Of a stretch of DNA of 64,000 nucleotides, positions 1 to 10,645 are shown piece by piece (position 1 is the first letter of the stretch; the number at the start of each line of letters is the position of its first letter). The translations under genes and the position numbers were made by a program. The notes beneath the pieces are model-generated. The model made no database searches and was not told where the DNA came from. It worked only from the letters and a program-made list of their open reading frames with translations. The DNA is taken from the NCBI RefSeq assembly GCF_000379065.1, contig NZ_KB900614.1, positions 4,802,033 through 4,866,032 on the forward strand. Direction: 5' to 3'. The DNA comes from Salinispora mooreana (GTDB lineage: Bacteria > Actinomycetota > Actinomycetes > Mycobacteriales > Micromonosporaceae).

Positions 1-260
1 CCGTTGACCGTGCCGCCCTGCACGCCGCGGTCCTCGGGCCGGTGCTCACCCCCGCCAACGCCCACCTGCTCGAAGGCCTGCATGCGTACCTCACGCACGG
101 GTCGGCGATCGAGGCCGCGACCGCGGTCGGACTGCACCCGCAGACCATGCGCCATCGGCTCCGCCGGCTCACCGAGCTCACCGGCCGCAGCCTGACCCAC
201 TCCTGGGACCGGCTCGTGCTCGCGGTGACGCACGCCTCACTCCCGCCCCCGGGGCGGTGA
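1..260 (+). CDS. PucR-family transcriptional regulator, C-terminal fragment
   Basis: Only the last ~85 codons are present; the frame is open from base 3 to the TGA at 258-260, so the start lies outside the window. The fragment reads as the C-terminal helix-turn-helix of PucR/CdaR-type regulators: a stretch around AYLTHGSAIEAATAVGLHP followed by QTMRHRLRRLTELTGRSL, matching the family pattern of a recognition helix that ends in a TxxxRLxxIxxLtG-like motif. PucR proteins are DNA-binding regulators often linked to purine or metabolite control, but nothing here reveals the target. It is co-oriented with the next gene after a 136-bp gap, so it need not share its operon. Confidence 0.7.
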   Translation, partial: VDRAALHAAVLGPVLTPANAHLLEGLHAYLTHGSAIEAATAVGLHPQTMRHRLRRLTELTGRSLTHSWDRLVLAVTHASLPPPGR

Positions 261-396
261 GCCGCCCGCCCCGCGGGCCTGGCTCCCACCCGCCGACGGC
301 GCACCCTCAGCACGGCATCAGGGGGCGTACAGATGGCGCTCAGCCAAGGGTGGTGCACTGGAGGCCGGCGGCGCCGGAGCTTCAAGGAGGAGCGGC

Positions 397-741
397 ATGG
401 GCTGGTTCAGTCGGAAGCGGTCGCGTACCTGGGGATCTGACGGCGTGCCGACGAAGCTCGACCGGGAGGGCACCCGCGCGGACCTGGTGGCGCTGGAGCA
501 GTTCGTCGCCAGCCGGACCGGGGTCGAGTTCTACCTGGAGCCGGAGACGACGGCGACGGACACGACGGTGGTGGCGATCGCTCACGACGGTGAGTGGATC
601 CGCCGTCGTACCAGGTCACCACGGGTTGCCGCGGAGCTTGCCCGCCGGCTGGCCCTGCCGCTGTACGAAGCGGCCAAGGTGGGCTATCCGGAGCGGATGC
701 GCGCCTGGAACCGGGCCCACCCGGAACGGCGTCTTCGGTAG
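397..741 (+). CDS. Small conserved hypothetical protein
   Basis: I do not recognise this 114-residue protein. A good ribosome binding site (AAGGAGGAG) lies just before the ATG, which supports the start. There is no signal peptide or membrane segment; the N-terminus is basic (MGWFSRKRSR) and the rest mixes charged and hydrophobic residues, consistent with a small cytoplasmic alpha/beta protein. It sits alone between the PucR-type fragment and the cobalamin riboswitch, and a separate promoter is expected for the cobalamin operon downstream. Codon use with G/C third positions matches its neighbours, so it is probably a real gene rather than a chance ORF. Confidence 0.6.
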   Translation: MGWFSRKRSRTWGSDGVPTKLDREGTRADLVALEQFVASRTGVEFYLEPETTATDTTVVAIAHDGEWIRRRTRSPRVAAELARRLALPLYEAAKVGYPERMRAWNRAHPERRLR

Positions 742-825
742 CCGCCGCACCTCCCGGGCCGTGGCTCCGGGAGGTGGTCGACTGTGGGTCTCCCCTCCCG
801 TCGTTGACCGGGACGTATTGGTGTG

Positions 826-1005
826 GCAGAGTTCGCGGCCGGACGGCAGTGAAGGAAGCCGGTGTGAATCCGGCGCGGTCCCGCCACTGTCACCGGGGAG
901 TGATCCTCCTTGTGGAGCCACGACCGTGCGTCGCGCGGTTGGAAGGCCGGGGGTGAGCATCGATCCGGGAGCCAGGATACTTCGGCCGTCGTTGCACCCC
1001 AGGGC
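826..1005 (+). promoter_or_regulatory. Cobalamin (B12) riboswitch
   Basis: The conserved B12-box core is visible: GCCGGTGTGAATCCGGCGC followed closely by GTCCCGCCACTGT at about 858-890. A second conserved element, GAGCCAGGATAC, lies near 969-980. This is the standard arrangement of the AdoCbl riboswitch aptamer. It lies directly upstream of the cobN-led operon, so it most likely represses cobalamin synthesis when B12 is abundant. The outer boundaries are estimated, because the P1 stem was not folded. Confidence 0.9.
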
Positions 1006-1027
1006 GTGGATACCCGAGGAGGACCCG

Positions 1028-1111
1028 ATGACGCGCAGCATCTCACCCATTGACATGTGTCGCATCAACCCGGCGGGTGGCGGTATGCCCGCGACCGGTC
1101 CGCGCGGTTGA
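1028..1111 (+). CDS. Possible 27-residue leader ORF between riboswitch and cobN
   Basis: A short ORF starts at an ATG preceded by a strong GAGGAGGACCCG ribosome binding site right after the riboswitch and ends with TGA 125 bp before cobN. The peptide starts MTRSISPIDMCRINPAGG and has one Cys. It could be a leader peptide that couples riboswitch switching to translation, or simply expose the riboswitch-controlled RBS. I do not know a named family for it. The ribosome binding site is better than that of cobN itself, which is the main argument for it being translated. Confidence 0.45.
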   Translation: MTRSISPIDMCRINPAGGGMPATGPRG

Positions 1112-1236
1112 TCGCTGCCTGACGCGCTCAGTCGGCCGCCCGGTCGGGCGGCCCGAGACGGCGTCCGCGACGTCGAATCTTCTCCCGTTTCGCTGAGCTC
1201 GCACCTCGGCGCGGGCGTCACTCACCGGAGTTTGCC

Positions 1237-4200
1237 GTGCGCATTCTGCTGCTCTCCACCGCCGACACCGACCTGCTCGCCGCGCGGGCCAGCGGGGCCG
1301 ACTATCGCCTGGCCAACCCGACCCGAGTAGCCGTTGACGGCGTCCCGGAACTGCTCGACGGCGTGGACCTGGCCGTCGTACGCCTGCTCGGCGGCCGAGC
1401 CGCATGGCCGGACGGATTGGCCGCGGTCCTCGCCTCGGACGTGCCAACGGTGGTGCTGGGCGGGGAGAGCGTCCCCGACGCCGAGCTGACCGCCGCCTCC
1501 ACCGTGCCCTCCGGTGTCACCACCCAAGCCCTCTCCTACCTGGTCGAGGGGGGCCCGGAGAACCTGGCGCAGCTGGCCCGGTTCCTCTCGGACACGGTGC
1601 TGCTCACCGGTGAGGGGTTCGCGCCCCCCGCACCGACCCCGGCCTACGGGATGCACGGTGACTGGTCGACCGACCCGGACCGACCGACCGTCGGGATCGT
1701 CTTCTACCGCGCGCACGCGCTCGCCGGCAACACTGCCTTCGTGGACACGCTCGCCGACGCGGTGGAGGCCGCGGGGGGCAACGCGGCGCCGATCTTCTGC
1801 GGCTCGCTGCGCGGGCTGACCGCCGGCACCGGCCCACTGGAACTCTTCGCCCGCTGCGACGCGCTGCTGGTCACCGTGCTCGCCGCTGGGGGCACGGTGG
1901 CCGCCGACGCGGCCGGCGGTGGCGACGAGGACGCCTGGGACGTGGGCGCACTCGCCGCCCTCGACCTGCCGGTCATCCAGGCGCTCTGTCTCACCAGCAC
2001 ACGGGAGCAGTGGGCCGACAGTGACGCCGGGTTGTCTCCATTGGACGCGGCGATGCAGGTGGCGATCCCCGAGTTCGACGGGCGGATCGTTACCGTGCCG
2101 TTCTCGTTCAAACAGCTCGACGCCGACGGGCTGTCGGTCTATGCGCCGGACCCGGAGCGCGCCGCCAGGGTGGCCGGAATCGCCGTCCGGCACGCCCGGC
2201 TGCGGCACCTGCCGAACGCCGGCAAGCGGGTGGCGGTGGTGCTCAGCTCGTACCCGACGAAGCACTCCCGGGTCGGCAACGCCGTCGGCCTGGACACCCC
2301 GGCCAGTGCGGTGCGGCTGCTCACCGCGCTCGCCGCCGCCGGCTACGACCTCGGCGCAACGCCCGTACCGGACGACGGGGACGCCCTCATCCACGCGCTC
2401 ATCGCCGCCGGCGGCCACGATGTCGAGTGGCTCACCCCCGAGCAGCTCGCGACCGCCAGCGCGCGGGTACCGCGGGAGACGTACCGGCGGTGGTTCGACG
2501 AGGTGCCGGCGCCGCTGCGCGCCGCCATGGTCAGCCACTGGGGGGAGCCGCCGGGGGAGCTGTACACCGACGGCGGTGACCTCGTCCTGGCCGGCCTGCG
2601 GTTCGGCAACGTGGTCCTGCTGATCCAGCCGCCCCGCGGCTTCGGGGAGAACCCGATCGCCATCTACCACGACCCGGACCTGCCCCCGAGCCACCACTAC
2701 CTGGCCGCGTACCGGTGGCTGGCCGCCCCCGCCGCGGCGGGGGGCTTCGGCGCGGACGCTGTGGTGCACCTGGGCAAGCACGGAACTCTGGAGTGGCTGC
2801 CGGGCAAGGGCCTCGGGCTGGCCGCCGACTGCGCTCCGGACGCGGTCCTCGGCGACCTGCCGTTGGTGTACCCGTTCATCGTCAACGACCCGGGAGAGGG
2901 GACGCAGGCCAAGCGCCGTGCGCACGCGGTCGTCGTCGACCACCTGGTACCGCCGATGGCCCGCGCCGAGACGTACGGGGACCTGGCGAAGCTGGAGCAG
3001 CTGCTCGACGAGTACGCGACCGTGCAGGCGCTCGACCCGGCGAAGGTGCCCGTCGTCCGCGGGCAGATCTGGGAGCTGGTGCGCACCGCGGAGCTGCACC
3101 ACGACCTGCACCAGTCGGAGATGCCGGCCGCCGACGACTTCGACGACTTCGTGTTGCACCTCGACGGCTACCTCTGTGAGGTCAAGGACGTGCAGATTCG
3201 CGACGGCCTGCACGTGCTGGCCGAAGCACCCGTCGGCGAGGCGCGGGTCAACCTGGTGCTCGCCGTGCTGCGTGCCCCGCAGGTGTGGGGCGGGACCCGG
3301 GCCCTGCCCGGCCTGCGGCAGGCCCTCGCCGCCAGCTACGGCCTGGACGAGTCCGCGCTGCTCGCCGCGCCCGGCGACCGGGTGCGGGTGCCGGCCGCGT
3401 TGACTGAGGTGGCTGACGGGCCGGCCGGCACCGCCGCCGACGCCGTCGACCTGATCGAGGGTCTGGCCCGGCGCCTCGCCCTCGGGATGGAGACGCTCGG
3501 CTGGCCCTCCGACCGGGCGCAGGAGGTCGTCGTCGAGGTCACCGGTCGGGCGATTCCGGAGGCCGCCGCGGTGCTGCGCTTCGCCGCCACCGAACTGGTG
3601 CCGCGGCTGCAGCGCACCACCGACGAGCTGACGCACACCCTCGCCGCCCTCAACGGGCGGTTCGTGCCCCCGGGGCCGTCCGGCTCACCCACCCGGGGCC
3701 TGGTCAACGTGCTGCCCACCGGCCGCAACTTCTACTCGGTTGACCCGAAGGCGATCCCGAGCCGTAACGCCTGGGATGTCGGCGTGGCCCTGGCTGATTC
3801 GCTGTTGAGCCGGCACCTCGCCGACACCGGGGTGTACCCGCGCTCGGTCGGGCTCACCGTCTGGGGCACCAGCGCCATGCGGACGCAGGGCGACGACATC
3901 GCCGAGGTGCTCGCGTTACTCGGCTGTCGACCCGTCTGGGACGACCGGTCCCGGCGGGTGACCGGGGTCGAGGTGGTGCCCCTGGCCGAGTTGGGTCGCC
4001 CCCGCATCGATGTGACCGTCCGTATCTCCGGCTTCTTCCGGGATGCCTTCCCGCACGTGGTGGCACTCGTGGATGACGCGGTACGACAGGTGGCGGCGCT
4101 GGACGAGTCGGCCGCGGACAACCACCTTCGGGCGCACGTGGCCGAGGACCTCGCCAGGCACGGCGACGAGCGCCGGGCCACCGCGCGGATCTTCGGGTCG

Positions 4201-4905
4201 AAGCCGGGCGCGTACGGGGCCGGGCTGCTGCCGCTGATCGACGCCCGGAACTGGCGCAGTGACGCCGATCTGGCCGAGGTGTACGCGGTGTGGGGTGGTT
4301 ACGCGTACGGGCGGGGGCTGGACGGCCGGGAGGCCCGCGCCGACATGGAACGCGCCTTCGCGCGGATCGCCGTGGCGGTGAAGAACCAGGACACCCGGGA
4401 GCACGACATCGTCGACTCCGACGACTACTTCCAGTACCACGGCGGGATGGTGGCGATGGTCCGGCACCTCACCGGGGCCGCCCCGGCCGCATACGTCGGC
4501 GACTCGGCGATGCCGCACGACGTGCGGACCCGCACCCTCAGCGAGGAGACCCGTCGGGTGTTCCGGGCCCGGGTGGTCAACCCGAAGTGGGTCGCGGCGA
4601 TGCGCCGGCACGGCTACAAGGGCGCGTTCGAGCTGGCGGCCACCGTCGACTACCTGTTCGGCTACGACGCCACCGCGGGTGTGGTGGACGACTGGATGTA
4701 CGAGCGGCTCGCCGAGGCGTACCTGTTTGACGAAGAGACCCGGGAGTTCCTGGAGCGGTCCAACCCGTGGGCGCTGCGCGGCATGACCGAACGGCTGCTT
4801 GAGGCCGCCGACCGGGGGCTGTGGGCAAAGCCGGAGCCGAGCACCCTGGACCGGCTCCGGGAAGCGTATCTGGCCAGTGAGGGTGATCTGGAGGACCGCG
4901 GATGA
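1237..4905 (+). CDS. cobN: Cobaltochelatase subunit CobN
   Basis: This 1222-residue protein is the large subunit of the ATP-dependent aerobic cobaltochelatase, which inserts cobalt into hydrogenobyrinic acid a,c-diamide. The length (about 1200-1300 in the family) and characteristic stretches such as [31 protein letters not shown] and [17 protein letters not shown] identify the CobN/BchH superfamily. The partner motor subunit is the ChlI/ChlD-type gene immediately downstream, which overlaps by ATGA. The GTG start gives the expected MRILLLS N-terminus. It is the first enzyme gene after the B12 riboswitch, so the whole operon is probably B12-repressed. Confidence 0.95.
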   Translation: MRILLLSTADTDLLAARASGADYRLANPTRVAVDGVPELLDGVDLAVVRLLGGRAAWPDGLAAVLASDVPTVVLGGESVPDAELTAASTVPSGVTTQALSYLVEGGPENLAQLARFLSDTVLLTGEGFAPPAPTPAYGMHGDWSTDPDRPTVGIVFYRAHALAGNTAFVDTLADAVEAAGGNAAPIFCGSLRGLTAGTGPLELFARCDALLVTVLAAGGTVAADAAGGGDEDAWDVGALAALDLPVIQALCLTSTREQWADSDAGLSPLDAAMQVAIPEFDGRIVTVPFSFKQLDADGLSVYAPDPERAARVAGIAVRHARLRHLPNAGKRVAVVLSSYPTKHSRVGNAVGLDTPASAVRLLTALAAAGYDLGATPVPDDGDALIHALIAAGGHDVEWLTPEQLATASARVPRETYRRWFDEVPAPLRAAMVSHWGEPPGELYTDGGDLVLAGLRFGNVVLLIQPPRGFGENPIAIYHDPDLPPSHHYLAAYRWLAAPAAAGGFGADAVVHLGKHGTLEWLPGKGLGLAADCAPDAVLGDLPLVYPFIVNDPGEGTQAKRRAHAVVVDHLVPPMARAETYGDLAKLEQLLDEYATVQALDPAKVPVVRGQIWELVRTAELHHDLHQSEMPAADDFDDFVLHLDGYLCEVKDVQIRDGLHVLAEAPVGEARVNLVLAVLRAPQVWGGTRALPGLRQALAASYGLDESALLAAPGDRVRVPAALTEVADGPAGTAADAVDLIEGLARRLALGMETLGWPSDRAQEVVVEVTGRAIPEAAAVLRFAATELVPRLQRTTDELTHTLAALNGRFVPPGPSGSPTRGLVNVLPTGRNFYSVDPKAIPSRNAWDVGVALADSLLSRHLADTGVYPRSVGLTVWGTSAMRTQGDDIAEVLALLGCRPVWDDRSRRVTGVEVVPLAELGRPRIDVTVRISGFFRDAFPHVVALVDDAVRQVAALDESAADNHLRAHVAEDLARHGDERRATARIFGSKPGAYGAGLLPLIDARNWRSDADLAEVYAVWGGYAYGRGLDGREARADMERAFARIAVAVKNQDTREHDIVDSDDYFQYHGGMVAMVRHLTGAAPAAYVGDSAMPHDVRTRTLSEETRRVFRARVVNPKWVAAMRRHGYKGAFELAATVDYLFGYDATAGVVDDWMYERLAEAYLFDEETREFLERSNPWALRGMTERLLEAADRGLWAKPEPSTLDRLREAYLASEGDLEDRG

Positions 4906-7124
4906 GCACGACGAGTGAACCGGGCCTGCGGGTCCCACGGCCGTCGCGACCGGAGGTGCCCGGGGCGAACTACCCGTTCTCGGCCGTACTCGGCATGGCC
5001 GACATGCGCCTGGCGCTGCTGCTGAACGCGGTCCACCCGGCGATCGGCGGGGTGCTGGTGCGGGGCGAGAAGGGCACCGCCAAGTCGACCGCGGTGCGCG
5101 CCCTCGCCGCCCTGCTGCCGGCGGTGGTTCGGGTCGCCGGCTGTCGGTTCGCCTGTGATCCGCAGACGCCCGACCCCGGCTGCCCGGACGGGCCTCACCC
5201 GGCGGTGCCGGCGACCGAAACCCGTCCGGCCACGTTGGTCGAGTTGCCGGTCGGCGCCGCCGAAGATCGGGTGGTCGGCTCGCTCGACCTGGAGCGGGTG
5301 CTCGCCGACGGGGTCCGCGCCTACGAGCCCGGCCTGCTCGCCGCCGCCCACCGGGGGGTGCTCTATGTCGACGAGGTGAACCTGCTCCACGACCACCTGG
5401 TTGACCTGCTGTTGGACGCCGCCGCGATGGGGCGCTGCCACGTCGAGCGGGAGGGCGTGTCGGTCCGCCACGCGGCCCGGTTTCTGCTGGTCGGCACGAT
5501 GAACCCGGAGGAGGGGGAGCTGCGTCCACAATTCCTCGACCGGTTCGGGCTGACCGTGGAGGTGACGGCCAGCCGCGACCCGGCCGTACGGGTGGAGGTG
5601 GTGCGCCGCCGGCTCGACGCCGACGCGGACCCGGCCGGCTTCGCCGCCCGCTGGGCTGGGGAGGACGCGGCGGTTGCCGGGCGGGTGGCGGAGGCCCGCG
5701 CCCGGCTGGACCGGGTGGTGTTGACCGACGCGGCACTGCGTCAGATTGCCGAGGTCTGCGCGGCGTTCGACGTGGACGGGATGCGGGCCGACATTGTCAC
5801 CGCCCGGACCGCCGTGGCGCACGCCGCCTGGCAGGGCCGGGACCGGGTGAGCGCGGAAGACGTGCGGGTGGCCGCCCGACTCGCCCTGCCGCACCGTCGC
5901 CGCCGGGACCCGTTCGACCCGCCGGGACTGGACGAACAACGCCTCGACGAGGCGCTGAACCGGGCACAGGAGGAACATCCCGACGACCCGGACCACGACG
6001 GCGGCCCCGGCCGTGGTCCAGGGGATGACGTCGGCCCCGACGGTGGTCCGGGGGGCGGCACACCACCCGACGGTGGTCCGGGCGGGGGCAGCGGTCCCAG
6101 TGGTGCGGGCGACCCGGCGGGCGACACCGGGCCCGAGCCGGTCACCGGCTCCGCGGCAGACCTCCACTCTGGTGGCAGCGCCGACTCGATGGCTGATCCA
6201 TCCGGTCCGGACCGACCCGCGGTCCCCGAAGACGGTGCCTCCCAGTCCGCGCATTCGAGCCGGGACGCGGATCCGAGCCGGGTCCCGCACCCGGTGGCCG
6301 CGCCACAGCTCGGGCTACGGGCGCGGTTGTTCACCGTGCCGGGCATCGGGGAGGGGGTGCCGGGCCGGCGGTCGCGGGCGCGGACCGGGCGGGGTCGCAC
6401 CACCGGCGCCCGGATACCGGCCGGGCGCCTCGGTGCGCTGCACCTGCCGGCGACGGTTCGGGCCGCCGCCGGGCATCAGGTCGCCCGGGGACGGGCCGGT
6501 GGACCGCTGCGGTTACGCCCGGCCGACGTACGGGAGGCTGTCCGGGAAGGGCGTGCGGGCAACCTGGTGCTCTTCGTGGTGGACGCCAGCGGTTCGATGG
6601 GTGCCCGGCAGCGGATGAGTGCCGTCAAGGGCGCGGTGCTCGCCCTGCTCACCGACGCCTACCAGCGCCGCGACAAGGTAGCGGTGGTCGCCTTCCGCGG
6701 TGCGGGCGCGCAGGTCCTGTTGCCCGCTACCGCCTCGGTGCTCGCCGCCTCCACCCGGCTTGCCGAGCTGCCCACCGGCGGGCGTACCCCGCTCGCGGAG
6801 GGCCTGCTCGCCGCCGCCGAGCTGCTGCGGGTGGAGCGCCTGCGGGACCCCCGTCGGCAACCGCTGACCCTGGTCCTGACCGATGGTCGGGCCACCGCCG
6901 GCGCGGACCCGTTGCCGCGCGCCGCGCGGGCGGCGGCGGTGCTGCGCGCAACCGGCGCCCCCTGTGTCGTCGTGGACTGCGAGTCCGGCCCCGTCCGCCT
7001 CGACCTGGCTCGCCGCCTGGCCACCCAGCTGGCCGCCGCCCACCACCCCCTGCCCACCGTGACGACCGCCCCGCTGGCGGCGTTGGCGACCGCCGGCTTC
7101 GCCGCGGAGCGGAGCGTGCTCTGA
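4902..7124 (+). CDS. Fused ChlI/ChlD-type chelatase ATPase subunit
   Basis: A 740-residue protein that replaces CobS/CobT as the AAA+ motor of the cobaltochelatase. The N-terminal part (about 1-340) is a ChlI-like AAA+ domain with Walker [10 protein letters not shown] near residue 56 and Walker B-like [11 protein letters not shown] Gly/Asp/Pro-rich linker of roughly 345-490 follows. The C-terminal part is a von Willebrand A domain with the metal-ion-dependent adhesion motif DASGSMG near residue 560. This I+linker+D layout is like magnesium chelatase ChlD with a complete ATPase site. It overlaps cobN and cobO by 4 and 1 nt, so the three are translated together. Some annotators call it magnesium chelatase; the context says cobalt. 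Confidence 0.88.
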   Translation: MSTTSEPGLRVPRPSRPEVPGANYPFSAVLGMADMRLALLLNAVHPAIGGVLVRGEKGTAKSTAVRALAALLPAVVRVAGCRFACDPQTPDPGCPDGPHPAVPATETRPATLVELPVGAAEDRVVGSLDLERVLADGVRAYEPGLLAAAHRGVLYVDEVNLLHDHLVDLLLDAAAMGRCHVEREGVSVRHAARFLLVGTMNPEEGELRPQFLDRFGLTVEVTASRDPAVRVEVVRRRLDADADPAGFAARWAGEDAAVAGRVAEARARLDRVVLTDAALRQIAEVCAAFDVDGMRADIVTARTAVAHAAWQGRDRVSAEDVRVAARLALPHRRRRDPFDPPGLDEQRLDEALNRAQEEHPDDPDHDGGPGRGPGDDVGPDGGPGGGTPPDGGPGGGSGPSGAGDPAGDTGPEPVTGSAADLHSGGSADSMADPSGPDRPAVPEDGASQSAHSSRDADPSRVPHPVAAPQLGLRARLFTVPGIGEGVPGRRSRARTGRGRTTGARIPAGRLGALHLPATVRAAAGHQVARGRAGGPLRLRPADVREAVREGRAGNLVLFVVDASGSMGARQRMSAVKGAVLALLTDAYQRRDKVAVVAFRGAGAQVLLPATASVLAASTRLAELPTGGRTPLAEGLLAAAELLRVERLRDPRRQPLTLVLTDGRATAGADPLPRAARAAAVLRATGAPCVVVDCESGPVRLDLARRLATQLAAAHHPLPTVTTAPLAALATAGFAAERSVL

Positions 7125-7735
7125 TGCCGCAGGGTAAACCGACGCACGTGCCGGCCGACGGGCTCACGACCCGGCAGCGGCGGAACCGCCCGCTGCTGAT
7201 CGTCCACACCGGATCGATGAAGGGGAAGTCCACCGCCGCCTTTGGCCTCGCGCTGCGGGCCTGGACCGCGGGGCTGCCGATCGGGGTATTCCAGTTCGTC
7301 AAGAGCGCCAAGTGGCGGGTGGGCGAGGAGAGTGCCTTCCGCGCCCTCGGTGAGGTACACGAGCAGACCGGTCAGGGCGCCCCGGTGAGCTGGCACAAGA
7401 TGGGTGAGGGCTGGTCCTGGATCCAGCGCGAGGGTGCGGCCGACCACGCCGCCGACGCCCGCGAGGGGTGGCGGCAGATCCAGCGCGACCTGACCGCCCA
7501 GCGGTACGGCCTCTACGTGCTCGACGAGTTCACCTACCCGATGAAGTGGGGCTGGGTGGACGTCGCCGAGGTGGTCGAGACCCTCACCACCCGACCCGGT
7601 TTTCAACACGTGGTCATCACCGGCCGAGCTGCCGACCCGCGCCTGGTGGCCGCCGCCGACCTGGTTGCCGAGCTGACCAAGGTGAAACATCCGATGGACG
7701 CCGGCCAGAAGGGCCAGAAGGGCATCGAATGGTGA
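7124..7735 (+). CDS. cobO: Cob(I)yrinic acid a,c-diamide adenosyltransferase
   Basis: Transfers the 5'-deoxyadenosyl group from ATP to the reduced corrinoid. The 203-residue length and the P-loop TGSMKGKSTAAFGLALRA near residues 29-46 are typical of the CobA/CobO/BtuR family, as are VLDEFTYPMKWGW and the C-terminal VKHPMDAGQKGQKGIEW. The ATG overlaps the stop of the chelatase gene (TGATG). In the aerobic pathway adenosylation follows cobalt insertion, which matches its position directly after the chelatase genes. Confidence 0.95.
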   Translation: MPQGKPTHVPADGLTTRQRRNRPLLIVHTGSMKGKSTAAFGLALRAWTAGLPIGVFQFVKSAKWRVGEESAFRALGEVHEQTGQGAPVSWHKMGEGWSWIQREGAADHAADAREGWRQIQRDLTAQRYGLYVLDEFTYPMKWGWVDVAEVVETLTTRPGFQHVVITGRAADPRLVAAADLVAELTKVKHPMDAGQKGQKGIEW

Positions 7736-9087
7736 GCGTCCCCTGGTCACTGCCGCGGGTCGTGGTCGCCGCACCGGCCAGCGGCCACGGCAAGACCACG
7801 ATCGCCACCGGGCTGCTCGCCGCGCTGCGCCGTCGGGGCCACACGGTCAGTCCACACAAGGTCGGCCCGGACTACATCGACCCCGGCTACCATGCCCTCG
7901 CCGCCGGCCGACCCGGCCGCAACCTCGACCCGTGGCTGGTGGGGGAGGAGCGGATCGCCGGTCTGCTGCGGCACGGCGCGGCCGTACCCCGTCCCGCCGA
8001 CATCGCGGTGGTCGAGGGGGTGATGGGGCTGCACGACGGTGCGGTCGGTCACCGCGGGTATGCCTCTACCGCCCACGTCGCCCGGCTCGTCGCCGCGCCC
8101 GTGCTGCTGGTGCTCGACACCACCGCCCAGGGGCGCAGCGCCGCCGCCCTGGCCCTCGGAATGGGCGCCTTCGACCCGGCGGTGCGAATCGGCGGGGTGG
8201 TGCTCAACCGGGTCGGTTCGCCCCGGCACGAGTCGTTGCTGCGCGAGGCCCTGGCCGAGGTCGGAGTACCGGTGCTGGGCGCGGTCACCCGCGCCGCCGA
8301 GGTCGCCGCCCCCGCCCGCCACCTCGGCCTGGTGCCGGTCGCGGAGCGGGCCGCCGAGTCGATCGCCGTGGTTGACGCGTTGGCCGACCTGGTGGGAGCG
8401 ACGGTGGACCTCGACGCGGTGCTGGAGCTGGCCCGGAGCGCGCCGCCGCTGACCACGCCGCCCTGGGACCCGGCCGCCGCCGTCGGCGGCGTGGCCGGGT
8501 CCGACCGTCCGGTGGTCGCCGTCGCCGGTGGCCCAGCCTTCACCTTCGGTTACGCCGAGACGACCGAGCTGCTCACCGCCGCCGGTGGGACCGTCGTTTT
8601 CTTCGACCCGCTCCGCGATGCGGCGTTGCCGCCGGGTACCCGGGCGGTGGTTGTCGGCGGGGGCTTTCCCGAGGTGTACGTGGAGGCGCTCGCCGCCAAC
8701 ACCGGGCTGCGCGCCGATCTGGCCGCCTTCGACGGGCCGGTGGTGGCCGAGTGCGCGGGCCTGCTCTACCTGGGACGCGAGCTGGACGGGGTGCCGATGT
8801 GCGGCCGACTTGACCTGACCGGCCGAATGACCGGCCGGCTCACCCTCGGCTACCGGACGGCCGTCGCCGCCGCCGATTCGGTGGCGCACGCCGCCGGTGA
8901 CCGGGTCCGCGGGCACGAGTTCCACCGCACCGGCACCGATCCCGGTCACGGTGAGCTGCCGGCGTGGCGCTGGGACGGCGCCGCGCACGGCTTCGTCGCG
9001 GGCCGGATCCACGCCTCTTACCTGCACACCCACTGGGCGGGCCATCCCCGAGCAGCCCAGCGGCTGGTAACGGCGGCGTCCGGGTGA
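7729..9087 (+). CDS. cobB: Cobyrinic/hydrogenobyrinic acid a,c-diamide synthase
   Basis: Amidates the a and c side chains using glutamine and ATP. The N-terminal half is a P-loop synthetase domain (ASGHGKTT followed by HKVGPDYIDPGYH). The C-terminal half is a class I glutamine amidotransferase with the nucleophile Cys in VAECAGLLYLG and FPEVYVEAL. At 452 residues it has the usual CobB/CbiA length. Two starts are possible, ATG at 7729 or GTG at 7732, both overlapping cobO; I chose the ATG. It is not the deacetylase also named CobB. Confidence 0.92.
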   Translation: MVSVPWSLPRVVVAAPASGHGKTTIATGLLAALRRRGHTVSPHKVGPDYIDPGYHALAAGRPGRNLDPWLVGEERIAGLLRHGAAVPRPADIAVVEGVMGLHDGAVGHRGYASTAHVARLVAAPVLLVLDTTAQGRSAAALALGMGAFDPAVRIGGVVLNRVGSPRHESLLREALAEVGVPVLGAVTRAAEVAAPARHLGLVPVAERAAESIAVVDALADLVGATVDLDAVLELARSAPPLTTPPWDPAAAVGGVAGSDRPVVAVAGGPAFTFGYAETTELLTAAGGTVVFFDPLRDAALPPGTRAVVVGGGFPEVYVEALAANTGLRADLAAFDGPVVAECAGLLYLGRELDGVPMCGRLDLTGRMTGRLTLGYRTAVAAADSVAHAAGDRVRGHEFHRTGTDPGHGELPAWRWDGAAHGFVAGRIHASYLHTHWAGHPRAAQRLVTAASG

Positions 9088-9827
9088 CCGTGACGCTGAC
9101 CGGGGTCGGGGTGGGCCCCGGCGACCCCGAGCTACTCACTGTGCGCGCGGTACGGGTGCTGCGCGAGGCCGACGTGGTCTTCGTACCCGTGCTGGACCGG
9201 CCCGAGGGTGTCCTGGCCGCCGGCCGGGCCGAGACCACCATCGCCTCGTACGTCCCGTCGGAGCGGCTGCGCCGACTGCCGTTCGCCCTGGCCGACCGGG
9301 GCGGGGTGACCCAACGGCGGGAGCGCGCGTGGAACGCTGCCGCGCGGGCGGTCGCCACCGCCGTTGACGAGGGCGCCCGGGCACTGGCCTTCGCCACCAT
9401 CGGCGACCCCAACGTCTACTCCACCTTCGGCTACCTGGCGCAGACCCTCCGCGAACTGCGGCCGGGGGTCGCCGTGCACACCGTCCCCGGCATCACGGCC
9501 ATGCAGGAACTCGCCGCCAGAAGCGGAGTTCCACTCTGCGAGGGGCGGGAGCCGCTGACCCTGCTGCCGGCCACCGCCGGACTGGCGCTCTTCGCCGACG
9601 CGGTCGCCGGGCCGGGCACGGTCGTCGCCTACAAGGGGTGGCGGCGGCACCCGGAGCTGCTGGCCGAGCTGCGCCGGCAGGGTCGACTCACCGACGCGGT
9701 GCTGGGCAGCGGGCTGGGTCTGGCCGACGACCGTGTCGGTCCGGCCGCCGAGGCCGGCGACGAACCGCCGTATCTGTCGACACTGCTGGTCCCGGCCCGC
9801 CGGGACCGCCGAGGGGGGAAACTGTGA
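9084..9827 (+). CDS. cobI: Precorrin-2 C20-methyltransferase
   Basis: SAM-dependent tetrapyrrole methylase that makes precorrin-3A. The glycine-rich loop GVGVGPGDPELLTVRAV lies at the N-terminus, and ATIGDPNVYSTFGYL, a motif specific to CobI/CbiL, follows in mid-protein; VPGITAMQELAARSG is also typical. The GTG start overlaps the cobB stop (GTGA), and the 247-residue length fits the family. It works on the product of the CobA domain encoded at the end of this operon. Confidence 0.93.
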   Translation: MTVTLTGVGVGPGDPELLTVRAVRVLREADVVFVPVLDRPEGVLAAGRAETTIASYVPSERLRRLPFALADRGGVTQRRERAWNAAARAVATAVDEGARALAFATIGDPNVYSTFGYLAQTLRELRPGVAVHTVPGITAMQELAARSGVPLCEGREPLTLLPATAGLALFADAVAGPGTVVAYKGWRRHPELLAELRRQGRLTDAVLGSGLGLADDRVGPAAEAGDEPPYLSTLLVPARRDRRGGKL

Positions 9828-10645
9828 GCGGCACCGTCTGGTTCGTGGGTGCCGGGCCTGGCGCGGCAGATTTGCTGACCCTGCGCGCGGCCCGGGTGAT
9901 CGCCGCCGCCGACGTGGTGGTCTGGGCGGCCAGCCTGGTCCACGCCGACGTGCTGGCCCATGCCCGACCGGACGCCGAGATCGTCGACTCATCGCGGTTG
10001 CCGATGGAGGGGGTGCTGCCCCTGTTCCGGCGGGCCGCCGCCGACGGGTTGACCGTGGCCCGGATCCACTCCGGCGACCCGGCGCTGTGGGGCGCGGTGC
10101 AGGAGCAGCTCGACCTGTGTCAGGCGCTCGGGCTGGCCGTGGAGATCGTGCCGGGGGTCTCCTCGTTCACCGCGGTCGCCGCCCGAGTCGGTCGGGAGCT
10201 GACGGTTCCCGAGATCGCGCAGTCGGTCATTCTCACCCGGCTGGAGGGTGGGAAAACGCCGATGCCGCCGGGTGAGCGGGTGCGCGAGTTCGCCCGACAC
10301 GGCACCACGATGGCGTTGTTCCTCTCCGCCGCGCGCTCCGGCCAGGTGCAGGCCGAGCTGCTCGCCGGGGGGTATCCGGCGGACACCCCGGCGGTCGTGG
10401 CCTATCAGGTGACCTGGCCGGACGAGCTGGTGGCGCACTGCACCGTCGGCACCCTCGCGGCGACGGTCAGGAATCATCGGCTCTGGAAGCACACCCTCAT
10501 CCTGGTCGGGCCGGCGCTGGAGGCTGCCGGTACCCGTTCGCACCTCTACCATCCGGGGCACTTCCACGGTCACCGGCGGGCGGAGCCGGCCGCGCGGGCC
10601 GCCCTTCGTCGGGAGCTCACCGATCGGGCGGATCGGCCGACCTGA
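9824..10645 (+). CDS. cobM: Precorrin-4 C11-methyltransferase
   Basis: Tetrapyrrole methylase of the CobM/CbiF group, 273 residues. The SAM-binding loop WFVGAGPGAADLLTLRAARV is at the N-terminus. The HSGDPALWGAVQEQ block and VPGVSSFTAVAARVGREL are diagnostic for C11 methylation. It starts with GTG overlapping the cobI stop. The C-terminus carries a basic, Arg-rich tail of about 25 residues. Its neighbour CbiD performs the following C1 methylation in the oxygen-independent version of the pathway. Confidence 0.93.
   Translation: MSGTVWFVGAGPGAADLLTLRAARVIAAADVVVWAASLVHADVLAHARPDAEIVDSSRLPMEGVLPLFRRAAADGLTVARIHSGDPALWGAVQEQLDLCQALGLAVEIVPGVSSFTAVAARVGRELTVPEIAQSVILTRLEGGKTPMPPGERVREFARHGTTMALFLSAARSGQVQAELLAGGYPADTPAVVAYQVTWPDELVAHCTVGTLAATVRNHRLWKHTLILVGPALEAAGTRSHLYHPGHFHGHRRAEPAARAALRRELTDRADRPT

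Noticed and set aside
1222-3636. 804-codon minus-strand ORF opposite cobN
   Set aside because: It mirrors the GC-biased third positions of cobN, has no recognisable domain and no plausible RBS. Similar long antisense frames occur opposite many genes here.
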